Shown in pieces: positions 28,859 to 35,873 of a stretch of 35,873 nucleotides of DNA (position 1 is the first letter of the stretch; each line of letters opens with the position of its first letter). Location of the stretch: assembly GCA_030263555.1 (NCBI GenBank), contig SZPE01000047.1, positions 1 through 35,873 on the forward strand. The letters are read 5' to 3'. The notes beneath the pieces are model-generated. The model did not search any database. It had not been told where the DNA came from and saw only the letters and a program-made list of their open reading frames with translations. This DNA is from CFX2 sp014338005. Its GTDB lineage: Bacteria; Chloroflexota; Anaerolineae; Aggregatilineales; Phototrophicaceae. The position numbers were made by a program, and so were the translations under genes.

Positions 28859-31258
28859 CTAGACCGGCTCTGCCGTACTTTCCCCTAATTCATCCATCTG
28901 GTAGGTATGGCTGCAAACAGTACACTGCGCGGTCGTTTTATTCTGTTCGACCAGCATCCCACCGCAGTTCGGGCAGGGGTGAACCAGCGGGCGCTTCCAA
29001 CTGGTATAGTTGCAGTCCGGGTAGCGCGAACAGCCGTAGAAGGTGCGCCCCCGGCGGGATTTCCGCACGATAATTTCGCCGCCGTGCGTTTTGCCGCAGG
29101 CCGGGCAGACGACCCCGGTACGTTCCAGCCAGGGTTCGGTGTAGCGGCATTCCGGGTAGTTCGAGCAGCCGATGAATTTGCCAAAGCGCCCGTAACGCAC
29201 CACCAGGGGATGCCCGGAAACCGGGCAGTCGCGCCCGACGGCTTCCTCCTGCTGCAAGGAAGGCATACTCTCCTGGGCGACCTTGAGCTGCTTTTCAAAC
29301 GGCTCGTAAAATTCCCGCAGCATAGGACGCCATTCCTGGTTGCCGTCGGCGATGTCGTCGAGCCGGTCTTCCATCCGGGCGGTGAAGCGGTAATCAATGA
29401 TGTCCGGGAAAAATTTCACCAGCAGATCGTTGACGATTTTGCCGGTTTCGGTCGGCACCAGCCGTTTGTCCTGCTTTTCGATGTATTCCCGGTCTTCGAT
29501 GGTTTTCATGGTCGGCGCGTAGGTGCTGGGGCGGCCAATGCCGTATTCCTCCAATGTGCGCACCAGGCTGGCTTCGGTATAACGCGGCGGCGGCTGCGTG
29601 AAGTGCTGTTCCGGCAGCAGTTGTAATAAATCCAGCAGATCGCCGACCGCCAGTTCCGGCAGGATGCGCCCCTCGTCCTCGTCCGGTTCAACATCTTCAT
29701 CGCGGGCGTCTTCGTAGAGCGCCAGGAAACCGGGAAACTTAATGGTGCTGCCGGAGACGCGGAACAGGTAGGGCGTGTCGCCGCTTGGGCCGGCGTTGAT
29801 CTCTACCCGCAGCGTATCATAAACCGCGTTGGACATCTGGCTGGCGACAAACCGCTGCCAGACCAACTGGTAGAGGCGGAACTGGTCGCGGGTGAGGTGG
29901 CTTTTGATGCGATCCGGCTCGCGCCAGACGCTGGTGGGGCGGATGGCCTCGTGGGCTTCCTGCGCGCCCTTCGCCCTGGTCTGGTAAACGGGCGGGGTGG
30001 GCGGGTGGAACTTGGCGCCAAACCGCTTGTGGATGAAATCTTTCGCCTCGGCCTGCGCCTGCGTGGAAACCTGCGGGCTGTCGGTACGCATGTAGGTAAT
30101 CAAACCGACCTCACCGCCGTTGCCGATGTCTATACCCTCGTAAAGCTGCTGCGCGACCGTCATGGTGCGGCGGGCGGTGAAACCCAGGCGCCGCGAGGCT
30201 TCCTGCTGGAGCGTGCTGGTGGTAAAGGGCGCCGACGGGCGGCGCTGGCGCGTGCCGCGTTTTACGTCGCCGACGCGGTAGCGGCTTTTTTCCAGCACGT
30301 CCAGGTGTGGGCGCACGTCGCTTTCCTGCTTAAAGGCGACATCTTCGCCTTTGTATTTAATCAGCCGCGCCACGAAAGGTTTATCGGCGTCCTTGCCGTT
30401 GGCGGCATGTTTTTGCAGCCGGGCGTCCAGCGTCCAGTATTCTTCCGGCTTGAAGGCTTCGATTTCCCGCTCGCGGTCAACCACCAGGCGCACGGCGATG
30501 CTCTGCACGCGCCCGGCGGAAAGCTGGTTACGAACCTTCTCCCACAGCAGTTCGGTGATGTTGTATCCCACCAGCCGGTCGAGGATGCGGCGCGCCTGCT
30601 GGGCATTCACCAGGTTCATATCCAGGCTGCGGGGGTGAGAAAACGCCTCCTGAATGGCCGGCTGCGTGATTTCGTGAAAAACGACCCGCTTGGCCCGGTT
30701 TTCGTCCATGTCGGTGGCCGCGATGAGATGCCAGGCAATCGCTTCGCCTTCGCGGTCGGGGTCGGTCGCCAGGTAAATCTCGCCGGCTTTTTCGACGGCG
30801 GCTTTAAGTTCGTTGACGATTTCGCGCTTGTCGTTTGGCACGCGGTATTTGGGCGTGAAGTCGTTCTGGACATCCACCGATAACTGCGTGACCAGTAAAT
30901 CGCGCACATGGCCTTTTGAGGCTTTGACGGTATACCCTTTACCCAGAAAATTGCCGACGCTGCGCGCTTTGGCCGGCGATTCCACGATCACCAGGCGGTC
31001 GGCGCTGCGCCGGGGGGAGGCTTTGTGGGCCGGTTTGGGCGTTTTGCCCTTACCTTTTCGGGCTTTCTTAGGGGCGGCGGTTTTTTCGGGTTTGGGCAGG
31101 CCGGCATGGGCTTCGGTAGCGCCCATACGGAATAAAGCCGTCCCGCAGACCGGACACGCTCCCCGCGTGCCGGGCGCGCCGTTGGCGGTATAAACGGGCT
31201 GCGGGTTCTGCATTTCCCGTTGGGTTTTACATTTAACGCAGTAGGCTAGGTTGCTCAT
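28859..31258 (-). CDS. topA: DNA topoisomerase I with extra N-terminal zinc ribbon
   Basis: TopA relaxes negative supercoils by cutting one strand. The 799-residue protein begins with a zinc-ribbon extension, C7-VK-C10 and C35-PV-C38, then a Lys/Pro-rich linker. The Toprim domain starts RLVIVESPAKARSVGNFLG (E93) and contains DPDREGEA (166-173). The catalytic Tyr is Y389 in GLITYMRTDSPQ. Three C-terminal zinc-finger units follow from about residue 665. The first has CPVSGHPLV, where Ser replaces the usual second Cys, but GCSNYPEC is kept. The last two have full CxxC pairs. The gene lies 21 bp after manC on the same strand. Confidence 0.96.
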   Translation of the reverse strand: MSNLAYCVKCKTQREMQNPQPVYTANGAPGTRGACPVCGTALFRMGATEAHAGLPKPEKTAAPKKARKGKGKTPKPAHKASPRRSADRLVIVESPAKARSVGNFLGKGYTVKASKGHVRDLLVTQLSVDVQNDFTPKYRVPNDKREIVNELKAAVEKAGEIYLATDPDREGEAIAWHLIAATDMDENRAKRVVFHEITQPAIQEAFSHPRSLDMNLVNAQQARRILDRLVGYNITELLWEKVRNQLSAGRVQSIAVRLVVDREREIEAFKPEEYWTLDARLQKHAANGKDADKPFVARLIKYKGEDVAFKQESDVRPHLDVLEKSRYRVGDVKRGTRQRRPSAPFTTSTLQQEASRRLGFTARRTMTVAQQLYEGIDIGNGGEVGLITYMRTDSPQVSTQAQAEAKDFIHKRFGAKFHPPTPPVYQTRAKGAQEAHEAIRPTSVWREPDRIKSHLTRDQFRLYQLVWQRFVASQMSNAVYDTLRVEINAGPSGDTPYLFRVSGSTIKFPGFLALYEDARDEDVEPDEDEGRILPELAVGDLLDLLQLLPEQHFTQPPPRYTEASLVRTLEEYGIGRPSTYAPTMKTIEDREYIEKQDKRLVPTETGKIVNDLLVKFFPDIIDYRFTARMEDRLDDIADGNQEWRPMLREFYEPFEKQLKVAQESMPSLQQEEAVGRDCPVSGHPLVVRYGRFGKFIGCSNYPECRYTEPWLERTGVVCPACGKTHGGEIIVRKSRRGRTFYGCSRYPDCNYTSWKRPLVHPCPNCGGMLVEQNKTTAQCTVCSHTYQMDELGESTAEPV

Positions 31259-31279
31259 GCCAGTTCCTGGTTCTTGATT

Positions 31280-32362
31280 TTAGAGATACTTATAGTTTTT
31301 GGTCGTCAGCAGGTGGTTAACCACTTCTTTAACGTCCTGGGCGCGGTCTTTGTGGCAGATGAGCAGCGCGTCCGGCGTTTCGACCACGATAATATCCTGG
31401 ACGCCGATGGTCACGGTCAGTTTATCACTGTATACCAGCGTGCCGCGCGTGTCCAGGATGACCCGTTCCGGCTGGCGGCCTTTAAAGCCGTTGCCGAATT
31501 TGTCCAGTTTGAGGACTTCGTAAAGCGAAGCCCAGCTTCCTACATCGTTCCAGCCAATATCCACCGGGATGACGGCGATTTTTTCCGCGCCTTCCATCAC
31601 GGCATAGTCCAGCGAAATGTCTTTGATCTGCTGCCAGATGTCTTCGAGGCGTTCCTCAAATTCCGGGGTATCCACCGACAGCTGCAATTTCATAAAACCG
31701 GCGTGCATGTCCGGCTGCTGGCGGGCGAATTCGGCCATCGCTTGCTGCGCCGTCCAGATGAACATGCCGGAGTTCCAGCTGTATTCACCGGAGGCCAGGA
31801 AAGTCGTCGCGGTGACGGCGTTGGGTTTTTCGGTAAAACCGCGCGAGACATAACAGGAAAAACCGTCCACATCGCAAAGTTTGTCGCCCTGGCGGATGTA
31901 ACCGAACCCGGTTGCCGGATAGGAAGGCGAAATGCCCAGGGTGACGATGTATCCCTGGTGGGCGACTTCGTGGGCGGCGGCCAGGACGGCGCGGAATTTC
32001 TCTTTATCCTGGATGTGATGGTCGGCGGTGAGGATGACCACCGCCGCCTGCGGGTCGCGCTTCTGGATGACGGTCAGCCCCAGGGCGGCAGCCGGGCCGC
32101 TGTTTTTGCCGTAGGGTTCGACGATAAAGTTCTGCGCCGGGATTTCCGGGGCCTGGGCATGCATGATGTCCACATATTTACGCCCGGTGACAACGTAAAT
32201 CTGCTCCGGGGCGAACAGCGGGGCCAGCCGGTCAACGCTGACTTTAAACATGGAAACATCTTCGACCAGTGGCAAAAGCTGTTTGGGCATATCCTGGCGG
32301 CTCATCGGCCACAGGCGCGTGCCGCCGCCGCCCGCCATAATCAATGCGTAATAATGTTCCAT
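31280..32362 (-). CDS. manC: Mannose-1-phosphate guanylyltransferase
   Basis: This enzyme makes GDP-mannose from GTP and mannose-1-phosphate for surface glycans. The 360 residues from ATG 32362 start MEHYYALIMAGGGGTRLWPM and continue SRQDMPKQLLPL, the nucleotide-binding signature. TADHHIQD and FTEKP are further family motifs. Longer frames upstream overlap dprA and add an unrelated leader, and AGGA lies just before this ATG. It contains only the guanylyltransferase part, without the phosphomannose isomerase domain fused in many homologues. It lies between dprA and topA, apart from the polysaccharide cluster that probably uses its product. Confidence 0.92.
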   Translation of the reverse strand: MEHYYALIMAGGGGTRLWPMSRQDMPKQLLPLVEDVSMFKVSVDRLAPLFAPEQIYVVTGRKYVDIMHAQAPEIPAQNFIVEPYGKNSGPAAALGLTVIQKRDPQAAVVILTADHHIQDKEKFRAVLAAAHEVAHQGYIVTLGISPSYPATGFGYIRQGDKLCDVDGFSCYVSRGFTEKPNAVTATTFLASGEYSWNSGMFIWTAQQAMAEFARQQPDMHAGFMKLQLSVDTPEFEERLEDIWQQIKDISLDYAVMEGAEKIAVIPVDIGWNDVGSWASLYEVLKLDKFGNGFKGRQPERVILDTRGTLVYSDKLTVTIGVQDIIVVETPDALLICHKDRAQDVKEVVNHLLTTKNYKYL

Positions 32363-32384
32363 GCTTCCTGCGCCCCTCCGGGTG

Positions 32385-33554
32385 TTAGTCGCGTGTATGT
32401 ACCAGGCAATATTGCATGTGTCCCACCATTCGCGCAAGCCCTTTAAGTTCGAGAATGGTGAGGGTGCTGTTCACAATGGACACCGGCAGGCCGCACAACC
32501 GCGTTAGATCATCCACATGGATAGGATCGGCCCCCAGCAGTTGAAGCAGGCTTTTTTCCGTATCGTTGGCGGGGACGATCCGCTCGGTAATCGTGCTGGC
32601 CTGCGCGTTTTGATGCGTGATGTTCAATTCTTCCAGAATATCCTCGACGGCCATCACCAGTTTAGCGCCGTCCTGAATCAGCCGGTTCGTGCCGCCGCTC
32701 ATGGGATTAAAAATATTGCCGGGAACGGCGAACACCTCGCGCCCCTGTTCGGCGGCGGTGGTTGTGGTAATGAGCGCGCCGCTTTTTTCCGGCGCTTCCA
32801 CCACCAGCACGCCCAGCGCCAGGCCGCTGATAATACGATTGCGGCGGGGAAAATTGCGCCCGTCCGGCGGCGTGCCGACCGGAAATTCGCTGATGATTGC
32901 CCCATGCCGCAAAATGTCGTCGGCCAGTTTCTGGTTATCTGCCGGGTAGATGCGGTCAATGCCGCAGCCCAACACGGCCAGCGTGCGTCCGCCGCCATCC
33001 AGCGCGCCCCGGTGCGCCGCGCTGTCCACGCCATGCGCCAGCCCACTGATGATGGTGATGTCCTGGGCGGCTAACTGTTTGGCGAAGTGATAAGCTGCGT
33101 CGCGCCCGTAGCTGGTGGCGCGGCGCGTGCCGACGATGCTGAGGGCATGGTCGTCTGCCGGCACAAGCTGGCCGCGCACATATAACACCGTCGGCGCGTC
33201 CGGGATTTTTTTCAACAGCGCCGGATAATCATCGTCGGCCAGCGTCAGCAGCCGCGCCCCTGCCTTTTCGATTTTTGCCATCTCGGCATCCAGGTCAAGC
33301 TGCCGGCGGACACGCAGCAGGTTTTCGACCGGCAGCCGGTCCAGTCCTGCTTCGCAAAGCCTTGTTTCGCTGGCCGTCCAGGCCAACGCCAGATCGCCGA
33401 ACCTGTTTAAGAGATGGGATAACCGTTTAGGGCCGATTTCGGGTACCAGGCTGAAGCCGAGCCAGTATTTACGATCATTCACCATGCTGCCCAACGGATT
33501 GTCTGCCGGTTGCATTTCACAGCATAGCAAGCGATTGTTTGGCTTGTCAAGCAT
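32385..33554 (-). CDS. dprA: DNA-processing protein DprA
   Basis: DprA loads RecA on incoming single-stranded DNA during transformation. The 389-residue frame has a helical N-terminal part (FSLVPEIGPKRLSHLLN, SAM/HhH-like). The Rossmann-like core contains SIVGTRRATSYG, ISGLAHGVDSAAHRGAL, CGIDRIYP, and FPRRNRIISGLA. A C-terminal winged-helix part (about 320-389) ends the protein. ATG 33554 is 3 bp after the rimM stop and lacks a clear ribosome site. A later ATG at 33485 (MVNDRKYWLGFS) looks more like the family's usual start and may be the true one. Confidence 0.93.
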   Translation of the reverse strand: MLDKPNNRLLCCEMQPADNPLGSMVNDRKYWLGFSLVPEIGPKRLSHLLNRFGDLALAWTASETRLCEAGLDRLPVENLLRVRRQLDLDAEMAKIEKAGARLLTLADDDYPALLKKIPDAPTVLYVRGQLVPADDHALSIVGTRRATSYGRDAAYHFAKQLAAQDITIISGLAHGVDSAAHRGALDGGGRTLAVLGCGIDRIYPADNQKLADDILRHGAIISEFPVGTPPDGRNFPRRNRIISGLALGVLVVEAPEKSGALITTTTAAEQGREVFAVPGNIFNPMSGGTNRLIQDGAKLVMAVEDILEELNITHQNAQASTITERIVPANDTEKSLLQLLGADPIHVDDLTRLCGLPVSIVNSTLTILELKGLARMVGHMQYCLVHTRD

Positions 33555-33557
33555 GTT

Positions 33558-34094
33558 TTAAGCGTCAGGCAGCAGACCTTCCGGCAGTTTCATGATGATA
33601 AGGCCGTTTGGCAGGTCGGTTTCGATTACCGTTTCATCGGTTGCGGGCAGCAGCACTTCGCCATACTGCGGGCTGTTGACGATATAAACATCGTTGGCGC
33701 CGGTTTCCAGAATTTCGACGATTTTGCCGATCACCCGGCCTTCGGACGTGCGAACGGTCAGGCCGATCAACTGGTACAAGTACACTTCGCCTTCATCCAG
33801 GGGTACGGCGTCCTCCATCTTGACCATGACGAACTGCCCCCGCAGCAGTTCGGCCTGATTGCGATCATCCACGCCGCGCAGCCTGAGCAGCAGGTAGGAT
33901 TGATGAAATCGGACGGCCTGGATGTGATAAACAGCCGCCTGGGGCGATTCCGGGTCGCGCCCGATGTGGACGGTTTCCAGGGATGCCAGCCGCTCCGGGT
34001 AGGCCGTTAACACGCGCACCTTCAGCTCACCGGCGACCCCGTGCGGGCGCAGGATTTCGCCCAGAAGCAAGTAGGATGGGGGCGAGGTGGTCAT
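33558..34094 (-). CDS. rimM: 16S rRNA processing protein RimM
   Basis: RimM helps assemble the head of the 30S subunit around S19. The 178-residue protein opens MTTSPPSYLLLGEILRPHGV, then GELKVRVLT, the conserved RimM start. It has LRLRGVDDRNQAELLRGQ and the PRC-barrel domain YLYQLIGLTV and GKIVEILETGANDVYIV, ending VLLPATDE and GLIIMKLPEGLL. The length is normal. The ATG directly follows a hairpin and T-run, with no Shine-Dalgarno in between. trmD, the usual next gene, is missing; dprA follows. Confidence 0.95.
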   Translation of the reverse strand: MTTSPPSYLLLGEILRPHGVAGELKVRVLTAYPERLASLETVHIGRDPESPQAAVYHIQAVRFHQSYLLLRLRGVDDRNQAELLRGQFVMVKMEDAVPLDEGEVYLYQLIGLTVRTSEGRVIGKIVEILETGANDVYIVNSPQYGEVLLPATDETVIETDLPNGLIIMKLPEGLLPDA

Positions 34095-34140
34095 AAAAAA
34101 CGTCGAGGCAGTGGGCTTAAGCCCACTACCTGCCTAGACG
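34095..34140 (-). terminator. Hairpin plus T6 abutting the rimM start (terminator or attenuator)
   Basis: On the minus strand the stem contains CGTC/GACG, AGGCA/TGCCT and the perfect palindrome GTGGGCTTAAGCCCAC (34111-34126), with a 4-base bulge. Six T residues (34095-34100) follow and the rimM ATG comes immediately after. It also overlaps the khpA stop (34134-34136). The palindrome resembles short dispersed repeats, so an inserted repeat is another reading. Confidence 0.7.
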
Positions 34141-34361
34141 ATCTTCAGGATGACTTTGTTGTAGCGGCTGTCGGCGCCGGCGCGCAGCAGCGCGCGCATG
34201 GCGTTGGCGACATGCCCGCCCTTGCCGATCACGCGGCCTGTATCTTCCGGCGCGACGCGCAGTTCCAGGATGAGCGTCGAACCGGAGGCGCGCCGATATA
34301 CTTTGACGGCTGCCGGGTCGTCAACCAGGCTTTTAGCGATATACTCAATCAATTGTTCCAC
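34134..34361 (-). CDS. khpA: KH-domain RNA-binding protein (KhpA-like)
   Basis: The 75-residue protein is a single type II KH domain with the RNA-contacting loop GKGG (46-49) in GRVIGKGGHVANAMRALL. It is the small KH protein usually encoded between rpsP and rimM, and homologues bind many RNAs with partner KhpB and affect cell-wall synthesis or ribosome biogenesis. It starts 21 bp after rpsP. The symbol is from family and position. Confidence 0.93.
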   Translation of the reverse strand: MEQLIEYIAKSLVDDPAAVKVYRRASGSTLILELRVAPEDTGRVIGKGGHVANAMRALLRAGADSRYNKVILKIV

Positions 34362-34382
34362 CGCAGCAGGCCTTTAAACTTG

Positions 34383-34790
34383 TCACGAAGCGGCTTCTTC
34401 GGCGGCAGCGGCGGCGGCTTTACGCCCCTGGCCGGCTGCCGGGGAAGGCCGGCGCGTTTTTTGGCTGACCGGCGCGGCGCTGGCTTTGGCAGCGGCGGCC
34501 TCCTGAAGCAGGGTTTCGAGCGCCTCGCCTTTACGCATCCGTTCAAAGCGTTCCAGCGTGCCGGTGCGGCGCATGATGCTGGACACAGCGTCGGACGGCT
34601 GCGCGCCGACGCTTAACCAGTAGAGCGCGCGCTCCTCGTCTAATACATCGGTCGAGGGTTCGGTGCGCGGGTTGTGGTGGCCGATATTCTCAATATATTC
34701 ACCACTGCGCGCTGTGCGCTGGTTAACGACCACGATACGATAGCTGGGCTGTTTTTTCAAACCTACGCGGCGAAGACGAATACGAACCAT
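34383..34790 (-). CDS. rpsP: 30S ribosomal protein S16 with Ala-rich extension
   Basis: The 135-residue protein begins MVRIRLRRVGLKKQPSYRIV and has IENIGHHNPRTEP, the S16 core. S16 is a structural protein of the 30S body. The core ends near residue 85. A tail of about 50 residues rich in Ala, Lys and Arg (KASAAPVSQKTRRPSPAAG, then AAAAAAEEAAS) follows and is longer than in many bacteria. Purine-rich GAGGAG and AAGG precede the start. It is 63 bp after ffh. Confidence 0.96.
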   Translation of the reverse strand: MVRIRLRRVGLKKQPSYRIVVVNQRTARSGEYIENIGHHNPRTEPSTDVLDEERALYWLSVGAQPSDAVSSIMRRTGTLERFERMRKGEALETLLQEAAAAKASAAPVSQKTRRPSPAAGQGRKAAAAAAEEAAS

Positions 34791-34853
34791 TAGCCTTGTT
34801 TCTCCTCAAACGAGCCGGCAGAGGCGAGGCGCCCCTGCACATAATCTGGATGT

Positions 34854-35873
34854 TCAGCGCATCGCGCCGGGCAAGCCGGGTATACGGGGGAAACGCCCCT
34901 TACCGATCTGCCCCATTAATTTTTGCATGTCCCGGAACTGCTTCAAAACCTCGTTTACGTCGCGCACTTCCACGCCGCTGCCGGTCGCAATCCGCTTGCG
35001 GCGGCTGGCGTTGAGGATTTTCGGGTTTTGACGCTCTTTTGGGGTCATCGAATAGATAATCGCCTCGACTTTTTTGAGGCGTTTTTCCGCTTCTTCCTGG
35101 TCAATCTGGTTTTTCATGCGATCCATGCCGGGGATCATGCCCAGGATTTGCGTCAGCGGCCCCATTTTTTTGATTTTCTGGAGCTGTTCCAAAAAGTCCT
35201 GCAAGGTGAACTGGTTTTCCATCAGCTTCTTCTGAAGCTTGATGGCCTCGCGCTCGTCGAAAGCCGCTTCGGCCTTTTCGATCAGGCTAAGGACATCACC
35301 CATGCCCAGGATGCGCGAAGCCAGCCGGTCGGGATGGAAAACCTCGAATCCGTCAATCTTCTCGCCCGTACCCAGGAACTTGATCGGCACGCTGGTCACG
35401 GCGCGCATCGAGATGGCCGCGCCGCCGCGCGCGTCACCGTCCACTTTGGTCAAAATCAGCCCGGTGATACCCACGCGGCTGTTAAACCCCTGGGCGATGT
35501 TGACGGCTTCCTGCCCGGTCATCGAGTCCGCCACCAGCAGGATTTCTGCCGGGTTGACGCGCCGTTTGATCTCCTCCAGTTCGGCCATCATCTGGTCGTC
35601 AATCTGGAGGCGTCCGGCGGTGTCCAAGATGGCGACGGCGGCGTTGGCTTCTCTGGCGGCTTTCAGGCCGTTCACGCAGATGTCCGCCGGGCGGGAAGTA
35701 GTGCCTTCCTGGTGGTACGGCACGCCGATTTGTTTGGCGAGCGTCACCAACTGGTCAACGGCTGCCGGGCGGTAGGTGTCCGCCGCGATCAGGAAGGGCG
35801 GTCGCCCGTCCTTCCGCAGATGCACCGCCAGTTTGGCCGCCGTCGTCGTTTTGCCCGAACCCTGCAAACCCAC
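34854..35873 (-). CDS. ffh: Signal recognition particle GTPase Ffh (5' part cut)
   Basis: Ffh binds signal sequences on nascent proteins and, with 4.5S RNA and FtsY, delivers ribosomes to the membrane. The visible 340 residues begin inside the G domain at GLQGSGKTTTAAKLA (the G1 loop), so the N domain lies beyond the window. DTYRPAAVDQL, DTAGRLQIDDQ and TKVDGDARGGAA are the further GTPase motifs. The Met-rich M domain (about 225-335) includes QILGMIPGMDRMKNQ and the RNA-binding segment RRKRIATGSGVEVRDVN. The C-terminus is complete. It heads the minus-strand cluster with rpsP, khpA and rimM. Confidence 0.97.
   Translation of the reverse strand: MGLQGSGKTTTAAKLAVHLRKDGRPPFLIAADTYRPAAVDQLVTLAKQIGVPYHQEGTTSRPADICVNGLKAAREANAAVAILDTAGRLQIDDQMMAELEEIKRRVNPAEILLVADSMTGQEAVNIAQGFNSRVGITGLILTKVDGDARGGAAISMRAVTSVPIKFLGTGEKIDGFEVFHPDRLASRILGMGDVLSLIEKAEAAFDEREAIKLQKKLMENQFTLQDFLEQLQKIKKMGPLTQILGMIPGMDRMKNQIDQEEAEKRLKKVEAIIYSMTPKERQNPKILNASRRKRIATGSGVEVRDVNEVLKQFRDMQKLMGQIGKGRFPRIPGLPGAMR

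Noticed and set aside
29897..30883. 328-codon plus-strand open frame inside topA
   Set aside because: Antisense shadow in GC-rich DNA. TopA catalytic motifs run straight through this interval on the minus strand.
31274..32446. 390-codon plus-strand open frame over manC
   Set aside because: The minus-strand ManC has its nucleotide-binding signature and family motifs; the opposite frame shows no recognisable protein.

Overview
The window looks like a chromosomal segment of a Chloroflexota bacterium, probably Anaerolineae-like. This is an inference from several traits: high GC with frequent GTG/TTG starts, secreted proteins with long Thr-Pro stalks joined to bacterial SH3 domains, several solute-binding proteins without transporters, a topoisomerase I with an extra N-terminal zinc ribbon, and heme A synthesis genes. 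No phage, transposase, CRISPR array or plasmid function was found.

Layout. (1) 1-2350, plus strand: the 3' end of purA, then a signal-peptide-less metal/cobalamin-type binding protein overlapped by a soluble histidine kinase. (2) 2447-5256, plus: a small membrane protein, ctaA, ctaB and a membrane-anchored cytochrome c, which form a heme A/respiratory module. (3) 5305-7836, plus: an NFACT/RqcH-like protein and a PPK2-type polyphosphate kinase. (4) 7833-17862, mostly minus: a surface-polysaccharide region with three glycosyltransferases, a membrane-anchored clan GH-A hydrolase, a Wzy/O-antigen ligase-TPR protein and two solute-binding proteins. A lone parA (plus) and a tRNA-Arg(CCG) with its own promoter and terminator lie inside it. 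(5) 18132-21944, plus: an envelope operon of a lipoprotein, an SH3/Thr-Pro-stalk/zinc-ribbon membrane protein and an M23 lipoprotein peptidase. (6) 21986-27333: a multidomain LivK-SH3-CARDB protein (minus), then modA-modB without modC, a metallo-beta-lactamase-fold hydrolase and greA (plus). (7) 27413-35873, minus: an information-processing cluster transcribed right to left as ffh, rpsP, a KH protein, rimM, dprA, manC, topA, followed by a two-TM protein of unknown role.

How the genes fit together. manC would supply GDP-mannose to the glycosyltransferases and Wzy-type polymerase of region 4. The SH3 and M23 proteins of region 5 point to peptidoglycan sensing or remodelling in the same envelope. 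ctaA and ctaB convert heme B to heme O and heme A for a cytochrome oxidase whose subunits lie outside the window. In the minus-strand housekeeping cluster, trmD is absent from its usual place after rimM, and a strong hairpin plus T-run abuts the rimM start codon.

The best candidates for something undescribed are the binding-protein/histidine-kinase pair with no membrane or sensor parts (588-2350), the SH3-stalk-zinc-ribbon/M23 envelope operon (18132-21944), the hairpin fused to the rimM start (34095-34140), and a 12-bp motif shared by the modA and MBL promoters. No gene extends over an unexplained stretch longer than 300 bp; the longest gaps (2771-2969, 17863-18131, 24098-24319) are described in the entries.
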